Assembly: GCA_934463115.1 (NCBI GenBank)
Contig: CAKSIN010000003.1
Coordinates: 62,001-126,000, forward strand
Length of the DNA stretch: 64,000 nucleotides
Source of the DNA: an uncultured Clostridia bacterium
GTDB lineage: Bacteria > Bacillota > Clostridia > UMGS1810
Direction of reading: 5' to 3'
Under the pieces are notes generated by a model. The model ran no database searches. It was given only the letters and a program-made list of their open reading frames with translations, and was not told the DNA's origin. Shown here piece after piece: positions 45,621 through 55,193 of the stretch. Position 1 is the stretch's first letter; each line of letters opens with the position of its first letter. Made by a program: the position numbers and the translations under genes.

Positions 45621-47777
45621 TTAATCATACACAAAATACCTTGCGCCCTTTGCCGGAATATCCAGCTGAACACTCTTTTTCCCGTTCACGGTTTTTCCGC
45701 CAAAATAAAGTTCAAACGAAACATCATTTTTCGGAAATACACCCACAATACGGTTGTCGGCATACACCGTACATTCTTCCGGCGCAATGAGACGGCAGCC
45801 GCTTTCTGCGGCAAGCGCTCTGAATTCACCGGACATCATTGACGGAAATGCACACAACACACTTGTGCCACCGTTGTGCTGCATTTTTGCACACATGATT
45901 TTTCCGTTCGGGTAACGGCTAATTATTTCCGAGTTGCCGTCATCGGCAATTTCAATAAGCGGAAAATCTTTTTCCAGCTTTTGAACAGGTCCGAATTTGT
46001 ATTGCGCTATTTTGTAACCAAACTCTTCCGGCTTGTAATCGTATTCAAATTCCTTTATGCTGAATCCCGTAATATCCCGCGTATTTTCAAGTGAAAAATC
46101 CGGTGACAGAATTCCTGCCGCATAATTCCAGATATATGTTTTTCCCTCGGCATTGTCGGCAAGAATTTTGCGCAGCTTTGCATCAATGCAAAATGCATTG
46201 GCAAACACAATCATCTTATATCCGGAAATATCGGCAGTATATAAATCCGACAAACGCAGTGTATCTGTCGGCGCTCCGCAAAGCCGAACCTCGGATTGCA
46301 AGTTGTACAAAAGACCTCCGGTAAGACCATAGCTTGCCGACATCGACTTTATTGAATTTTCATCCACGACAATCAATATTTCCGCCGTGCTCCTGTGCGG
46401 TGCTTTGGCATTAATTTGCTTCTGAACTTCGCTAAGCTCCTTTATAAGCGACATAATCTCCGGCATATCATACCAGCCTTCACCCAAATCCATCCACCAG
46501 AATCCCTGGTCTGTCGAAAGATTCTTGACTCCCTCGCGCGTTACCAGCGTGAGAGTTTCAAACAGATTTTCCGCTCTGCCCTCACGTTTGTCCAAGTGCG
46601 TCCAGTTGTCTATCTCATCGAGCCAAACTTTCTTTTTGTTAATGGAATATGTAGGTCCCTGCTCACCGCCGGGCTCACCGGCAAGCGTGCGGAAATATGC
46701 CTTTGGCGATGCAACAAAATCTATATACGGCGATGAAAGCACATAATCAATATCACAATGCGACATATATGCCGACTGCGGCATATATATGTAACCGTAG
46801 AATATTCCGGCAGCCGCATTCCCATCAGTTTTTTCCTTTACTACCCGACAGAATGTCTCGCATGCGACAGCATTCGCGCGCGATGAAAATTCATTGTAAT
46901 CACGGCATATCACATTGTGCGCATCATCGTAAAAAAGCTCACGCAGGCTGCTCTTTACCGAGTCGCGCTGCCAAACCGACGGGACTTCGATATCATCCAT
47001 TGAATCGAATCCCCATTTTTCAAGCAACTTCTGCTCACTGCCGTACTTTTCGAGACCAAAATTCACAAACATACGCGTATTTGTTTTGCCGAAATCGCCG
47101 CGGCGGTCATCCCTTGCACGCCATCCGCCCCAAAGGCACGTTTCACCGCATTGCCCGTATGCAATGTGATACCCGATTATCTGATCGGCATACGGCGAGT
47201 TTTGAATGTGTTCAATAAGCCGCGCAAGTGCTTCGGACGCGTCGGCAAGCCATTTTGGCGAAGAAAAGCTCTGCAGTCCTATTGTTCCTCCGACATTCGG
47301 ACGCGTGTCGACAAAGCTGCCGTCACCGCCGTTCACCGCATATCCGTGAGCACAGTTGAATCCGAACCAATCATGCTCACTGCTGCCGACAAGCGACGCT
47401 ATTTCCTGCTTCGTCAAATCCTTTCCGTTTTCATACACAAACGTGTCTGCCGGATTTGCCCTGCACCAATCCGGCGGAACGTTGAGTTTAACACGCGGCA
47501 TGTACAGCATATTCGGATTAGAATCCAAAAGAGCCGAAAGTGTTTCGTCCGTAAGACGGTAATCATATTTATCCACACCAACCCAGCCGGAATGGAGAAT
47601 GGTTGTGTGATACTTTATTTCGGCATCCTCAAACTGTTTGTGAAATTTTCTGTACTTTTCGTAATTCCGCGAAAAAACTATCTGATTTCCGTTTTCATCG
47701 GCGCGCGGTGGATCATAGCAAAAACCGAGCCGCGACCAAAAAAACGGACTGTGTCTCAAGTATTCCTGATTTTTCAT
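45621..47777 (-). CDS. Clan GH-A glycosidase, GH42-like (uncertain family)
   Basis: This 718-residue cytoplasmic protein has no signal peptide. The N-terminal ~430 residues look like a TIM barrel: an acid/base candidate in YGQCGETCLWGG, YIYMPQSAYMSHCDIDYVL in the middle, and a nucleophile candidate in KKVWLDEIDNWTHL. Residues ~480-620 look like the beta-galactosidase trimerisation (GATase-like) domain (ILIVVDENSI; YKMIVFANAFCID), followed by a small beta domain. This layout is that of GH42 and of several related new families, so the substrate should be left open. The start MKNQEYL follows AAGGA at 9 nt. It is preceded by the broken PHP gene, likely in the same operon, and its 3' end abuts element E1. 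Confidence 0.75.
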   Translation of the reverse strand: MKNQEYLRHSPFFWSRLGFCYDPPRADENGNQIVFSRNYEKYRKFHKQFEDAEIKYHTTILHSGWVGVDKYDYRLTDETLSALLDSNPNMLYMPRVKLNVPPDWCRANPADTFVYENGKDLTKQEIASLVGSSEHDWFGFNCAHGYAVNGGDGSFVDTRPNVGGTIGLQSFSSPKWLADASEALARLIEHIQNSPYADQIIGYHIAYGQCGETCLWGGWRARDDRRGDFGKTNTRMFVNFGLEKYGSEQKLLEKWGFDSMDDIEVPSVWQRDSVKSSLRELFYDDAHNVICRDYNEFSSRANAVACETFCRVVKEKTDGNAAAGIFYGYIYMPQSAYMSHCDIDYVLSSPYIDFVASPKAYFRTLAGEPGGEQGPTYSINKKKVWLDEIDNWTHLDKREGRAENLFETLTLVTREGVKNLSTDQGFWWMDLGEGWYDMPEIMSLIKELSEVQKQINAKAPHRSTAEILIVVDENSIKSMSASYGLTGGLLYNLQSEVRLCGAPTDTLRLSDLYTADISGYKMIVFANAFCIDAKLRKILADNAEGKTYIWNYAAGILSPDFSLENTRDITGFSIKEFEYDYKPEEFGYKIAQYKFGPVQKLEKDFPLIEIADDGNSEIISRYPNGKIMCAKMQHNGGTSVLCAFPSMMSGEFRALAAESGCRLIAPEECTVYADNRIVGVFPKNDVSFELYFGGKTVNGKKSVQLDIPAKGARYFVYD

Positions 47778-47894
47778 GTCGGTATATCCTTTCATACTGC
47801 ATTTATTGTATAACAAGTTCATTATACACTGCATAACAGGCGTGTCAATGCATGTGTTGAAAATCATACCTAAATTTGCAGATTTTTCGCAAAA

Positions 47895-48933
47895 TTAAAC
47901 CATGTCCGCAAAATACGCATTGGTAAATGCACGGTTTCCGCGTTCATCCGTAATCTCCAGTCTGAACCACTTTGCCCCCTTTGCGCGGCCGTCCAAAGAA
48001 AACTGCGCTTCGGTCACACCGCGGCCGCGCTTTGAATATGCCGCGATGTCCGTTATAAAGTTTATTTTCTCCGACGGCGATGTTTCAATATATATCCTGC
48101 CGCTGTCATATTCGAGATATCTTATTTCCGGGGCGTCGCAGCGAGTTGTGCCGCAGGCACAATAAAACATTCCGGACTCAAGCGATTCCACAATGCTTTT
48201 GTACCCGAGGTTTTCAGCTGCAATCATTGTGTATCCGCCAAACGAATCGCAATCCGGGCTGTCCGGTTCACAGTAGTTGTGATTATCGTCTGCCGCAATA
48301 CAATATAACCTCTTGCCGCCGCGGAGCATATCGTCATAGCAGCGGCCGTTAAATTCATCGCATCCCTCTACAACACTGCCGTAATTCGAAATTTCCATAG
48401 CGTCCATACCGTTGTAGCTCATATAATGCGGATATGACTCCAGAGACCATGTGGGGTGGTTGTATGTAACAAAAAAGCCTTTTTCATGCCCGATTCGCAT
48501 CATATCGTTAATACACGCGGCATTGTATGTGCGCTCATAATCCGGCTCGGACTCGTCTGTGAAAAGCAAACCGCGGTTCTTCTCGGCATTTCCCCAAAGG
48601 TATTTGCTCCGATGATAGCAAAACGATGTATGATTGTCGGGATCCTTGGCAATAAAGCACATGTGGCATGTCCTCTTGCTGTTTTCCTCATTCACTTCCA
48701 GTTCCACACCGCCAAGCGCGACAAATTCGGAGTCTGTCAGGTCGTTGTGCGTTATGAATACGTCATGATACGTCATGATCCGTAAATGCCACTACGCTGT
48801 AACCGCGTGATTTATACATATCTTTAATCTGCTGCGGAGTCTTTTTTCCGTCGGAAAGTGTTGTGTGGCAATGCAGATTAGCCCTGTAATAATTATGTGT
48901 GCCGTCTTTTTTCGGCAAAAGAATTTTCTTCAT
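47895..48933 (-). pseudogene. PHP-domain phosphoesterase split by a 10-bp duplication
   Basis: The N-terminal piece (48933 to 48763) reads MKKILLPKKDGTHNYYRANL with the metal motif NLHCHTTLSDG and VVAFTDHDV, then stops after one more residue. The C-terminal piece continues in another frame (to 47895) as DVFITHNDLTDSEFVALGG and includes VTYNHPTWS and IAADDNHN, further PHP metal ligands. Removing one copy of a 10-bp tandem duplication (48758-48777) joins FTDHDVFITHND perfectly, giving ~342 residues. PHP proteins hydrolyse phosphoester bonds with bound metals. AGGTGA precedes the first ATG. The cause may be a real mutation, slippage-based switching or an assembly error. Confidence 0.85.
48758..48777. 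repeat. 10-bp tandem duplication causing a frameshift
   Basis: ATACGTCATG occurs twice in direct succession. The length is not a multiple of three, so it breaks the PHP reading frame. Confidence 0.9.
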
Positions 48934-48952
48934 GGTATCACCTCATGACAAG

Positions 48953-48979
48953 TGTATACCGCGGCGGGCTCTGTGTCAA
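48953..48979 (-). promoter_or_regulatory. Possible promoter of the PHP-glycosidase operon
   Basis: On the minus strand, TTGACA and TATACA are separated by only 15 nt, shorter than usual, 20 nt before the PHP start. Confidence 0.35.
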
Positions 48980-49029
48980 TACGCAAAAATAATCACTTTG
49001 GGATAATTTTAATCTTGAAATCAATATTT

Positions 49030-49509
49030 TTATTTGTGATACTGTTCGTTGGCATTTATCTTAAACGCGCGGTATATCTGTTCGGCAAGAATAACGCGCA
49101 TAAGCTGATGCGGAAAAGTAAATGACGAAAAACTAAGGCGCATGTCACTCCTTTTTTTAACGCTGTCGGACAATCCGAGTGAACCGCCTATAACAAAATC
49201 GACTGTGCTCACCCCGCCGACGGTTATATCGGAAATTTTTGCGGCAAAGTCCTCCGATGACATTGATTTGCCCTCAACGCACAGCGATATAACATACTCG
49301 TCCGAACGGATTTTTTTTAGTATACTTTCTCCCTCTGCCGTCTTTACAGCTTCGCACTGAGAGGTTGAAGCGTTATCGGGTATTTTGATATCCGGCAGCT
49401 CGGCAATCTCAAATTTGCAAAACCTCGAAAGCCTTTTTTCATATTCGCCGAGAGCGTCTTTCAGATATTTTTCCTTGATTTTTCCGACACATATAATGCG
49501 TATTTTCAT
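49030..49509 (-). CDS. rlmH: 23S rRNA pseudouridine1915 N3-methyltransferase RlmH
   Basis: This 159-residue SPOUT-family methyltransferase modifies position 1915 in helix 69 of 23S rRNA using S-adenosylmethionine. The length is exactly typical. The start MKIRIICVGKIKEKYL, the SAM-binding knot with VDFVIGGSLGLSDSV and the C-terminal FTFPHQLMRVILAEQIYRAF are family signatures. The last residues (NEQYHK) correspond to the conserved tail that reaches the active site. It overlaps the upstream glycosylase gene by 4 bp. GGAGG lies 8 nt before the ATG. Confidence 0.97.
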   Translation of the reverse strand: MKIRIICVGKIKEKYLKDALGEYEKRLSRFCKFEIAELPDIKIPDNASTSQCEAVKTAEGESILKKIRSDEYVISLCVEGKSMSSEDFAAKISDITVGGVSTVDFVIGGSLGLSDSVKKRSDMRLSFSSFTFPHQLMRVILAEQIYRAFKINANEQYHK

Positions 49510-50384
49510 TTGGTGATTCCTCCGTTTTCACGCGCGTAATAAAACAAATACTGCTGCGCAAACCCGGCATAATCGCCAAAGAGCTTATCGGCGCATTTTT
49601 CTATTTCGGACTTTGTTGCGCTTTCGTCCATATAAAGTGTCCGCATGGTGCGCGAAACCCACACATCAACAGGAAATGCACATGTCTTTCCGGCAGAAAA
49701 CAGCAGCACGCAATCGGCAACCTTTGGTCCTACTCCGCGTATTTTCATAAGCTCCGCCTTTGCATCGGCATAATTCATGTGACACACAGCACCGAGGTCA
49801 ATCTCTCCGCTGCATACCCTTTGAACAACGTCTGTAACATACGGTGCACGGTATCCTATCTTAAGGTATGCAAGGTCATCGGCATTCAAGTGTTCAAGCT
49901 GAGCAGGTGTGGGAAATGCATACATTTTGTTTCCGTCCAGATAAACGCTGTCACCGTACATTTCGGCAAGTGAATTTACCGCCTTTTTTATCCTGGGAAT
50001 CTGATTTTGCGTGGATATTACAAACGATATCAGGCATTCAAAAACATCCTGTTTAAGAATATGTATTCCGCCGCCGAATTTCATCGCCTCCGAGACATAC
50101 CTGTCCGCCGACAGAGATTGCTTTATCGCCGCATAGTCGCGGTCGAGATCAAGGTACTGCCTCCATAATCTGTTCACATCATCTTCGGTTGTGTTGTATA
50201 TTGTGAGCGTTGAAGAATCCAGCCTCATACGAACGGCACGCGAAAATGCCACGCCGGTGTATTCACCGTTTTCCGTCTCGCTCCAGCGAAAACACTGACC
50301 GCACATAAACGTGTGCGTGAGGTTAAAATCCGAAACACCGTCTATAACGGCAGTCGAAGGATCAGCCATTGAAATTTTTAACAT
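49506..50384 (-). CDS. 8-oxoguanine DNA glycosylase (OGG1-like)
   Basis: This 292-residue bifunctional DNA glycosylase/lyase has the OGG_N domain (~15-115; FMCGQCFRW is the diagnostic motif) followed by the helix-hairpin-helix GPD domain (~120-285). The hairpin and active site read IRGVGPKVADCVLLFS, with the catalytic lysine in GPKVAD, and FPVDVWVSR with the catalytic aspartate. It excises 8-oxoguanine from DNA. The start MLKISMADP follows GGGGGG 8 nt upstream; the open frame continues 34 codons further into repeat-like AT-rich DNA, which is unlikely to be translated. It is coupled to rlmH. Confidence 0.92.
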   Translation of the reverse strand: MLKISMADPSTAVIDGVSDFNLTHTFMCGQCFRWSETENGEYTGVAFSRAVRMRLDSSTLTIYNTTEDDVNRLWRQYLDLDRDYAAIKQSLSADRYVSEAMKFGGGIHILKQDVFECLISFVISTQNQIPRIKKAVNSLAEMYGDSVYLDGNKMYAFPTPAQLEHLNADDLAYLKIGYRAPYVTDVVQRVCSGEIDLGAVCHMNYADAKAELMKIRGVGPKVADCVLLFSAGKTCAFPVDVWVSRTMRTLYMDESATKSEIEKCADKLFGDYAGFAQQYLFYYARENGGITK

Positions 50385-50539
50385 ATGTAATACCCCCCGG
50401 TATATAATTAATTTATAATTCATAATGCATAATTCATAATTATTGTTCATTTTCGCACCAATCGGTACCAAGTAAACTATCACCAATCAGCGGAACAACA
50501 CATAGGTCGTTTCCTACAGATTTGCTTTTTCACCGCCGA
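50385..50539. other. Gene-free AT-rich stretch beside E2
   Basis: ATTCATAAT occurs twice (50418-50426 and 50432-50440). AAGTAAACTA near 50470 resembles the left flanks of the other E elements. No gene is seen. Confidence 0.5.
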
Positions 50540-50773
50540 AAATTCCTATTTTGCCGTTCGGCATTGTAGTTGCACGGCGGACGCGTTCACGAGCAAAATC
50601 ATTCATAGTGCAAAATCGTCAGCACACATAATCATATTTCCTATTGTGTTGACGATTTTAGCCGAATCGCGGCGCGATAGCTTCACGCCCTTTCGGCGGC
50701 ATGCAATGAATGATTTTGTAAGTGATTACAAGTCCCCGCGCGTTCACACCGCCGTGAGGCAAAATAGGAATTT
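50540..50773 (+). repeat. Structured element E2 (234 bp)
   Basis: The ends AAATTCCTATTTTGCC and GGCAAAATAGGAATTT form a perfect 16-bp inverted repeat whose sequence differs from that of E1, E3 and E4. Inner stems: CAAAATCATTCAT with ATGAATGATTTTG; a hairpin AAAATCGTCA/TGACGATTTT with the conserved loop CACATAATCATATTTCCTAT; and a hairpin GCCGAA...GGCGCGA/...CGCCCTTTCGGC. It lies between the glycosylase and DUF1934 genes, in the same orientation as the other copies. Confidence 0.8.
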
Positions 50774-50861
50774 GTTATCATCATTTTACCATAAAATTTT
50801 GTTTGTCACAAGAGGAAATGTAACAATATGCAAAATATACGAAAAAAGCTAAAAAAAGGAT

Positions 50862-50889
50862 TTGAAATTTTTTAGAAATGTGGTATAAT
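50862..50889 (+). promoter_or_regulatory. Extended -10 promoter of the DUF1934-argS operon
   Basis: TTGAAA (50862-50867), 16 nt, then TGGTATAAT with the extended -10 TG; the start codon is 31 nt further on. Confidence 0.75.
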
Positions 50890-50920
50890 TACAAGTAAAT
50901 ACATAAAGGAGCATTTTTAT

Positions 50921-51358
50921 ATGCCAAAGAAATATATAATAACAATCAAAGGTCTGCAAAGAGATACCGTTACCGAAACGGACTCCGATTTGGAGCTCAT
51001 TACGGAAGGTGAATTTTACAGTGCAGACGGCGTGTGGTTTTGTGAATATGACGAATCACCGCTGACAGGCCTTGACGACGCGCACACGCTTATTGAGATA
51101 GGCGACGACTATGTTTCGCTTGAGCGCAGCGGTAGCGTTAATTCGCAGATGCTTTTTATGCAGAACCGGATAACATCGTCGATATATAGCCTTAAGTTCG
51201 GAAGTTTGTACATTGACATACACACCGAGTCGCTTAATATCGACATCGGTGAAAACGGCGGAAAAGTATCCATAGACTACATCATAGACATCAATAATGA
51301 ACGAAGCGGCAGAAACAAATTTGACATAACCATTAAGGAGGAAAAAACCGATGAATGA
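50921..51358 (+). CDS. DUF1934 (YwiB-like) beta-barrel protein
   Basis: This 145-residue cytoplasmic protein is made almost wholly of beta strands. The family is uncharacterised, and its gene commonly lies directly before argS in Firmicutes, as here (8-bp overlap). The pattern ITIKGLQ, then ELITEGEFYSADGVWFCEYDES, then ISIDYIIDINNERSGRN-like C-terminal strands fits DUF1934, a lipocalin-like small barrel. It starts with ATG after AAAGGAG. No active-site motif can be proposed. Confidence 0.85.
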   Translation: MPKKYIITIKGLQRDTVTETDSDLELITEGEFYSADGVWFCEYDESPLTGLDDAHTLIEIGDDYVSLERSGSVNSQMLFMQNRITSSIYSLKFGSLYIDIHTESLNIDIGENGGKVSIDYIIDINNERSGRNKFDITIKEEKTDE

Positions 51359-53057
51359 TATTATGCAGCATATTAAAAGTCAGATTTCGGACACGGTAAA
51401 AAAAGCCATGGAAAACATGGATATCGCCGGAAAGGACAGCGACGCGTTTAAAGAGGCGCTTGCCGGAGAAATAGAGATAGAAATACCGAAAGACAAAAAG
51501 TTCGGCAACTTTTCCGTGAATACCGCAATGAAACTCACGAAGATTTTGAAGACATCACCGGTAAACATTGCAAACGCAATGATTTGTGCAATGGACTTTG
51601 ACGGAACATATATTGAAAAATGCCAAATAGCCGGCCCCGGATTCGTAAACTTTTATCTGAACAGCAAATGGATGTACGACGGGCTTCGCATGGCTGTTGA
51701 ACTCGGCGAGGATTTCGGCAAAACGGATATCGGTCACGGAAAGAAAGTTATGGTGGAATTTGTGAGCGCAAACCCCACCGGCCCCATGCACATGGGCAAT
51801 GCCCGCGGCGGCGCTCTGGGCGACAGCATTGCCGCCATACTCGAAAAAGTCGGATATGATGTAACGCGTGAATTTTATATAAACGATGCCGGCGCACAGA
51901 TTGAAAAATTCGGCAAATCCCTTGAGGCACGCTACATGCAGATTTATCTCGGCGAAAACGGATTCGAATTTCCCGAGGACGGCTACAAGGGTTCGGATAT
52001 TAAAACTCATGCCAAAAACTTTGCCGACATAAACGGCGACAAGTATGTAAAAGCCGACTCCGAAGAACGCAGAAAGGCTCTTGTGGACTATGCCCTGCCG
52101 ATAAATATTGCAAACCTTAAAAGAGATTTGGAACGCTATAGAATATATTATGACGTGTGGTTTAAGGAAAGCAGTATTCACGCAGACGGCGAAGTTGCAC
52201 AAACGATTGAACTGCTCAAAAAAAGCAATCTGACATACGAAAAAGACGGCGCACTATGGCTCAAAACAACGGAATTCGGCTGTGAAAAAGACGAAGTGCT
52301 GATTCGCGCAAACGGAATCCCGACATATTTTGCCGTTGATATCGCATACCACCGAAACAAATTTGAGGTACGCGGATTCGACAGAGTAATAAATGTGTGG
52401 GGTGCCGACCACCACGGACATGTGGCGAGAATGGAAGGCGCAATGGAGGCTATCGGCATAGACAGCAGCAAGCTTACAGTAGTTATTATGCAGCTTGTGC
52501 GCCTGATAAAAGACGGCGATGTGGCGAGAATGTCAAAACGTACCGGAGAGATGATTACACTGTCCGACCTTATAGATGAAATCGGCGTAAATGCGGCGCG
52601 TTTCTTCTTTAATCTGCGGCAGGCAGGCAGTCATCTTGAATTTGATATGGACCTCGCGGTTAAGCAAAACAACGAAAACCCCGTTTTCTATGTTCAGTAT
52701 GCACATGCGCGCATTTGCTCGATTCTGCGCACACTCGCCGAGGACGGAATAACTCCATGCGATGTAGCCGAAGCCGACCTGTCACTTCTTACCGACGATT
52801 CGGAAAAGGAGCTTATTGCAAAAATCAACTCTCTCCCGCACGAGATTCAGTCGGCAGCCGAAGCTCTGGAGCCGAGCAAGCTTACAAGATATCTGCTTGA
52901 CCTTGCGGCGCTTTTCCACTCGTTCTACAACAGCTGCCGCGTTCGCGTGGACGACGAAAAACTCATGCAGGCACGCCTGCAGCTGATAACCGCAACAAAG
53001 TCGGTTATTAAAAACACACTGGAAATACTCAAAATAGACGCACCGGAAAAAATGTAA
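51351..53057 (+). CDS. argS: Arginyl-tRNA synthetase
   Basis: This 568-residue class I synthetase charges tRNA-Arg. The N-terminal additional domain (~1-110) is followed by the catalytic domain with the HIGH-type motif in ANPTGPMHMGNARGGALGD (here HMGN) and the KMSKS-equivalent RMSKRTGE, and the DALR anticodon-binding domain from ~450 (YVQYAHARICSILRTL). The length is normal. It shares an operon with DUF1934 upstream and the S41 protease downstream (21-nt gap to the preferred start). Confidence 0.97.
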   Translation: MNDIMQHIKSQISDTVKKAMENMDIAGKDSDAFKEALAGEIEIEIPKDKKFGNFSVNTAMKLTKILKTSPVNIANAMICAMDFDGTYIEKCQIAGPGFVNFYLNSKWMYDGLRMAVELGEDFGKTDIGHGKKVMVEFVSANPTGPMHMGNARGGALGDSIAAILEKVGYDVTREFYINDAGAQIEKFGKSLEARYMQIYLGENGFEFPEDGYKGSDIKTHAKNFADINGDKYVKADSEERRKALVDYALPINIANLKRDLERYRIYYDVWFKESSIHADGEVAQTIELLKKSNLTYEKDGALWLKTTEFGCEKDEVLIRANGIPTYFAVDIAYHRNKFEVRGFDRVINVWGADHHGHVARMEGAMEAIGIDSSKLTVVIMQLVRLIKDGDVARMSKRTGEMITLSDLIDEIGVNAARFFFNLRQAGSHLEFDMDLAVKQNNENPVFYVQYAHARICSILRTLAEDGITPCDVAEADLSLLTDDSEKELIAKINSLPHEIQSAAEALEPSKLTRYLLDLAALFHSFYNSCRVRVDDEKLMQARLQLITATKSVIKNTLEILKIDAPEKM

Positions 53058-53078
53058 TTTAACGGAGTGATGATTATT

Positions 53079-54557
53079 ATGAAAAACTTTAAAAAATTAA
53101 CAGCGGCCGTGCTTGCGGCTGCACTGACTCTCTCTGCTGCACCGATAGCTTTCGCCGACACGATGACCGACGACGGCGAGATGGCAAAAATACTTGTGAC
53201 ACAAGGAGCAAACTTTATTCTGCAGCGCTACAAATTTGACGTAACGCGCGAACAGCTCTACACCGACACGCTTATGAAGATTATGGAAAATCACCCTGAG
53301 CTTACCGAAGAGGCATTTCAGGCAATGTACTCCGGTCTTGACCAGCATTCGGAATACTACACCCAGGATGAATACGACTACTTTTTGGACAGCATGAGCG
53401 GTGAATTTTCCGGAATCGGAGTGGTGATAACCAAAATAAACGAAGGCTTGCTCGTAACGAGTGTAAATGACGATTCGTCGGCACACACAGCCGGAATACG
53501 CCCGGATGATATAATCATCAAAGCAGACGGCGAAGATATTACGCAAATGCCGTTTGCCAAAGCACGCTCGCTCATAATCGGCGAAACCGGAACATTTATC
53601 CGACTCGGTGTTATGCGCGGCGGCGAATATATGGAATTTAATGTAATGCGCAAACCCGTTGTTGTGGAACCGGGCAGATATCAGATTCTTGACGATTCAA
53701 TCGGTTACATACGTCTTGACTCATTTGACGGCAGCGCACCGGAGCTTGTGAACAATGCGCTGGATTTGTTTGACAAGGCAAATGTCACGAATATAATTTT
53801 TGATTTGCGCTCCAACCCGGGCGGCGCAGTAAATGCGCTTGTGCAGATGTCGCAAAGGTTAATCCCTGCCGGGCCCGTAATACATTTTGAATACAAGGAT
53901 TCGCGAAAAGACAGAACACTGTATTCCGAATGTAAGAAGGTTAAATACAAAATTATTGCACTTGTGAATGAGAACAGCGCCAGCGCTGCCGAGGCTCTCA
54001 GCGGCGCAATTCAGGACAGCGGCGTGGGAGTCGTTGTAGGTTGCCAGACCTACGGCAAAGGAACAATGCAAAACCTCACCGACTTTAAGGTGGGCGGCGG
54101 TGTTCGGCTTACCGAGGCGGAATATCTCACACGCAATAAACGTCATATAAACGGCAAAGGAATAGATCCAGATGTGTATGTGAATGAAGATTTGACAACA
54201 CTGAAGAACTCTGGATTTGCCGACCTTGATTTTGAAAAATCATATAACACGGGCGATAAATCCGATGTCGTGCTCGGAATCAACCAGCGGCTGTATGCAC
54301 TCGGATACGATGTAGGTATACCGACAAGCATATATACCGACGAAACACACTACGCAATATATAAGGTGCAGGAAAAACTCGGCATAACTCCAACGGGAAT
54401 ATGCGACAGCGCAACACAGATAAAACTGGAAGATTCACTTCAGGAAGAAAAATTCTCCGATAACGCTTCGTTTAACACGGCTCTCAAAATATTTAAGGAT
54501 AAAACGATAGATAAATATATTAAAGAAGCACAGAAAAAATACGCTGTTAAAAAGTGA
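53079..54557 (+). CDS. S41 C-terminal processing protease with PDZ and PG-binding domains
   Basis: This 492-residue exported serine protease (CtpA/CtpB type) has a signal peptide MKNFKKLTAAVLAAALTLSA with cleavage after AFA. A PDZ domain (~110-185; GIGVVITKINEGLLV, AHTAGIRPDD) and the S41 peptidase domain follow, with the catalytic serine in NENSASAAEAL and the lysine in YGKGTMQ. A C-terminal peptidoglycan-binding_1 domain (~390-455) has INQRLYALGYDVG. Such proteases trim secreted or membrane proteins, and CtpB acts in sporulation signalling in Bacillus. Of three in-frame starts the ATG at 53079 is best spaced from GGAG. It is the last gene of the argS operon. Confidence 0.94.
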   Translation: MKNFKKLTAAVLAAALTLSAAPIAFADTMTDDGEMAKILVTQGANFILQRYKFDVTREQLYTDTLMKIMENHPELTEEAFQAMYSGLDQHSEYYTQDEYDYFLDSMSGEFSGIGVVITKINEGLLVTSVNDDSSAHTAGIRPDDIIIKADGEDITQMPFAKARSLIIGETGTFIRLGVMRGGEYMEFNVMRKPVVVEPGRYQILDDSIGYIRLDSFDGSAPELVNNALDLFDKANVTNIIFDLRSNPGGAVNALVQMSQRLIPAGPVIHFEYKDSRKDRTLYSECKKVKYKIIALVNENSASAAEALSGAIQDSGVGVVVGCQTYGKGTMQNLTDFKVGGGVRLTEAEYLTRNKRHINGKGIDPDVYVNEDLTTLKNSGFADLDFEKSYNTGDKSDVVLGINQRLYALGYDVGIPTSIYTDETHYAIYKVQEKLGITPTGICDSATQIKLEDSLQEEKFSDNASFNTALKIFKDKTIDKYIKEAQKKYAVKK

Positions 54558-54639
54558 TACCGATTGTAATTGCCAATGGAGAAAAAAATTAACCTACCAC
54601 TAATCAGTTACAAGTAAACTAACAAGTTTGTCACCGCCG

Positions 54640-54876
54640 AAAATTGCCCCTCCGCTGATTGACCTTGAGGTTATGCGGCTGACACAATTAACGAAAAAAA
54701 TCAACTTCAGTGCAAAATCAGCAATACACATAATCTTATTTCCTATTGTATTGCCGATTTTAGCCGAACTGCGGCGCGATGATTTCGCGCCCTTTCGGCG
54801 GCACTGCTTAGTTGATTTTTAAGTTTTTATTGTGTCCCGCATGTTCTCACAGTCATAAAAGCGGAGGAGCAATTTT
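54640..54876 (+). repeat. Structured element E3 (237 bp)
   Basis: The ends AAAATTGCCCCTCCGC and GCGGAGGAGCAATTTT pair at 15 of 16 positions. Inner stems: GACACAAT with ATTGTGTC, AAAAATCAACT with AGTTGATTTTT, a hairpin AAAATC-GCAATACA/TGTATTGC-GATTTT with loop CATAATCTTATTTCCTA, and a hairpin GCCGAA..GGCGCGA/TCGCGCC..TTCGGC. It ends 4 bp from the stop codon of the Xre gene. Confidence 0.82.
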
Positions 54877-54880
54877 GTCC

Positions 54881-55123
54881 TTACTTCATCTCCTGCTCCA
54901 GGGTTTCGAATTCATCCGTATCAAAAAATTCCTTTAGCGAAATATTTAAACCATCACATAATTTCTTTAACGTAACAACACCGGGATTTATACTTTTTCC
55001 ATACATGATATTTTTAATGGTTGACGGAGCAACTCCGGATTCCGTAGACAGTTTATTTATCGTTATACTTTTCTTTCCACACAAAAAAATTAAACGATTT
55101 TTGACCGTTTCATAGGTATTCAT
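54881..55123 (-). CDS. Xre-family small regulator
   Basis: This 80-residue single-domain HTH_3 protein has its helix-turn-helix at ~18-45 in ITINKLSTESGVAPSTIKNI, and its tail LCDGLNISLKEFFDTDEF is typical of Cro/CI-like regulators. AAGGGGTGA precedes the ATG. It is divergent from a promoter that carries two 11-bp dyads, which are its probable binding sites. It may be the repressor of a former prophage or of a small two-gene module whose partner has been cut short. The stop codon abuts element E3. Confidence 0.9.
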   Translation of the reverse strand: MNTYETVKNRLIFLCGKKSITINKLSTESGVAPSTIKNIMYGKSINPGVVTLKKLCDGLNISLKEFFDTDEFETLEQEMK

Positions 55124-55164
55124 ATAAAAATCACCCCTTTTGACATAATTATATACGATTGCTC

Positions 55165-55193
55165 TTGAAATTATAGGCTATATATGGTACAAT
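55165..55193 (+). promoter_or_regulatory. Promoter divergent from the Xre gene
   Basis: TTGAAA, 17 nt, TACAAT, with a start codon 39 nt downstream. Confidence 0.75.
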
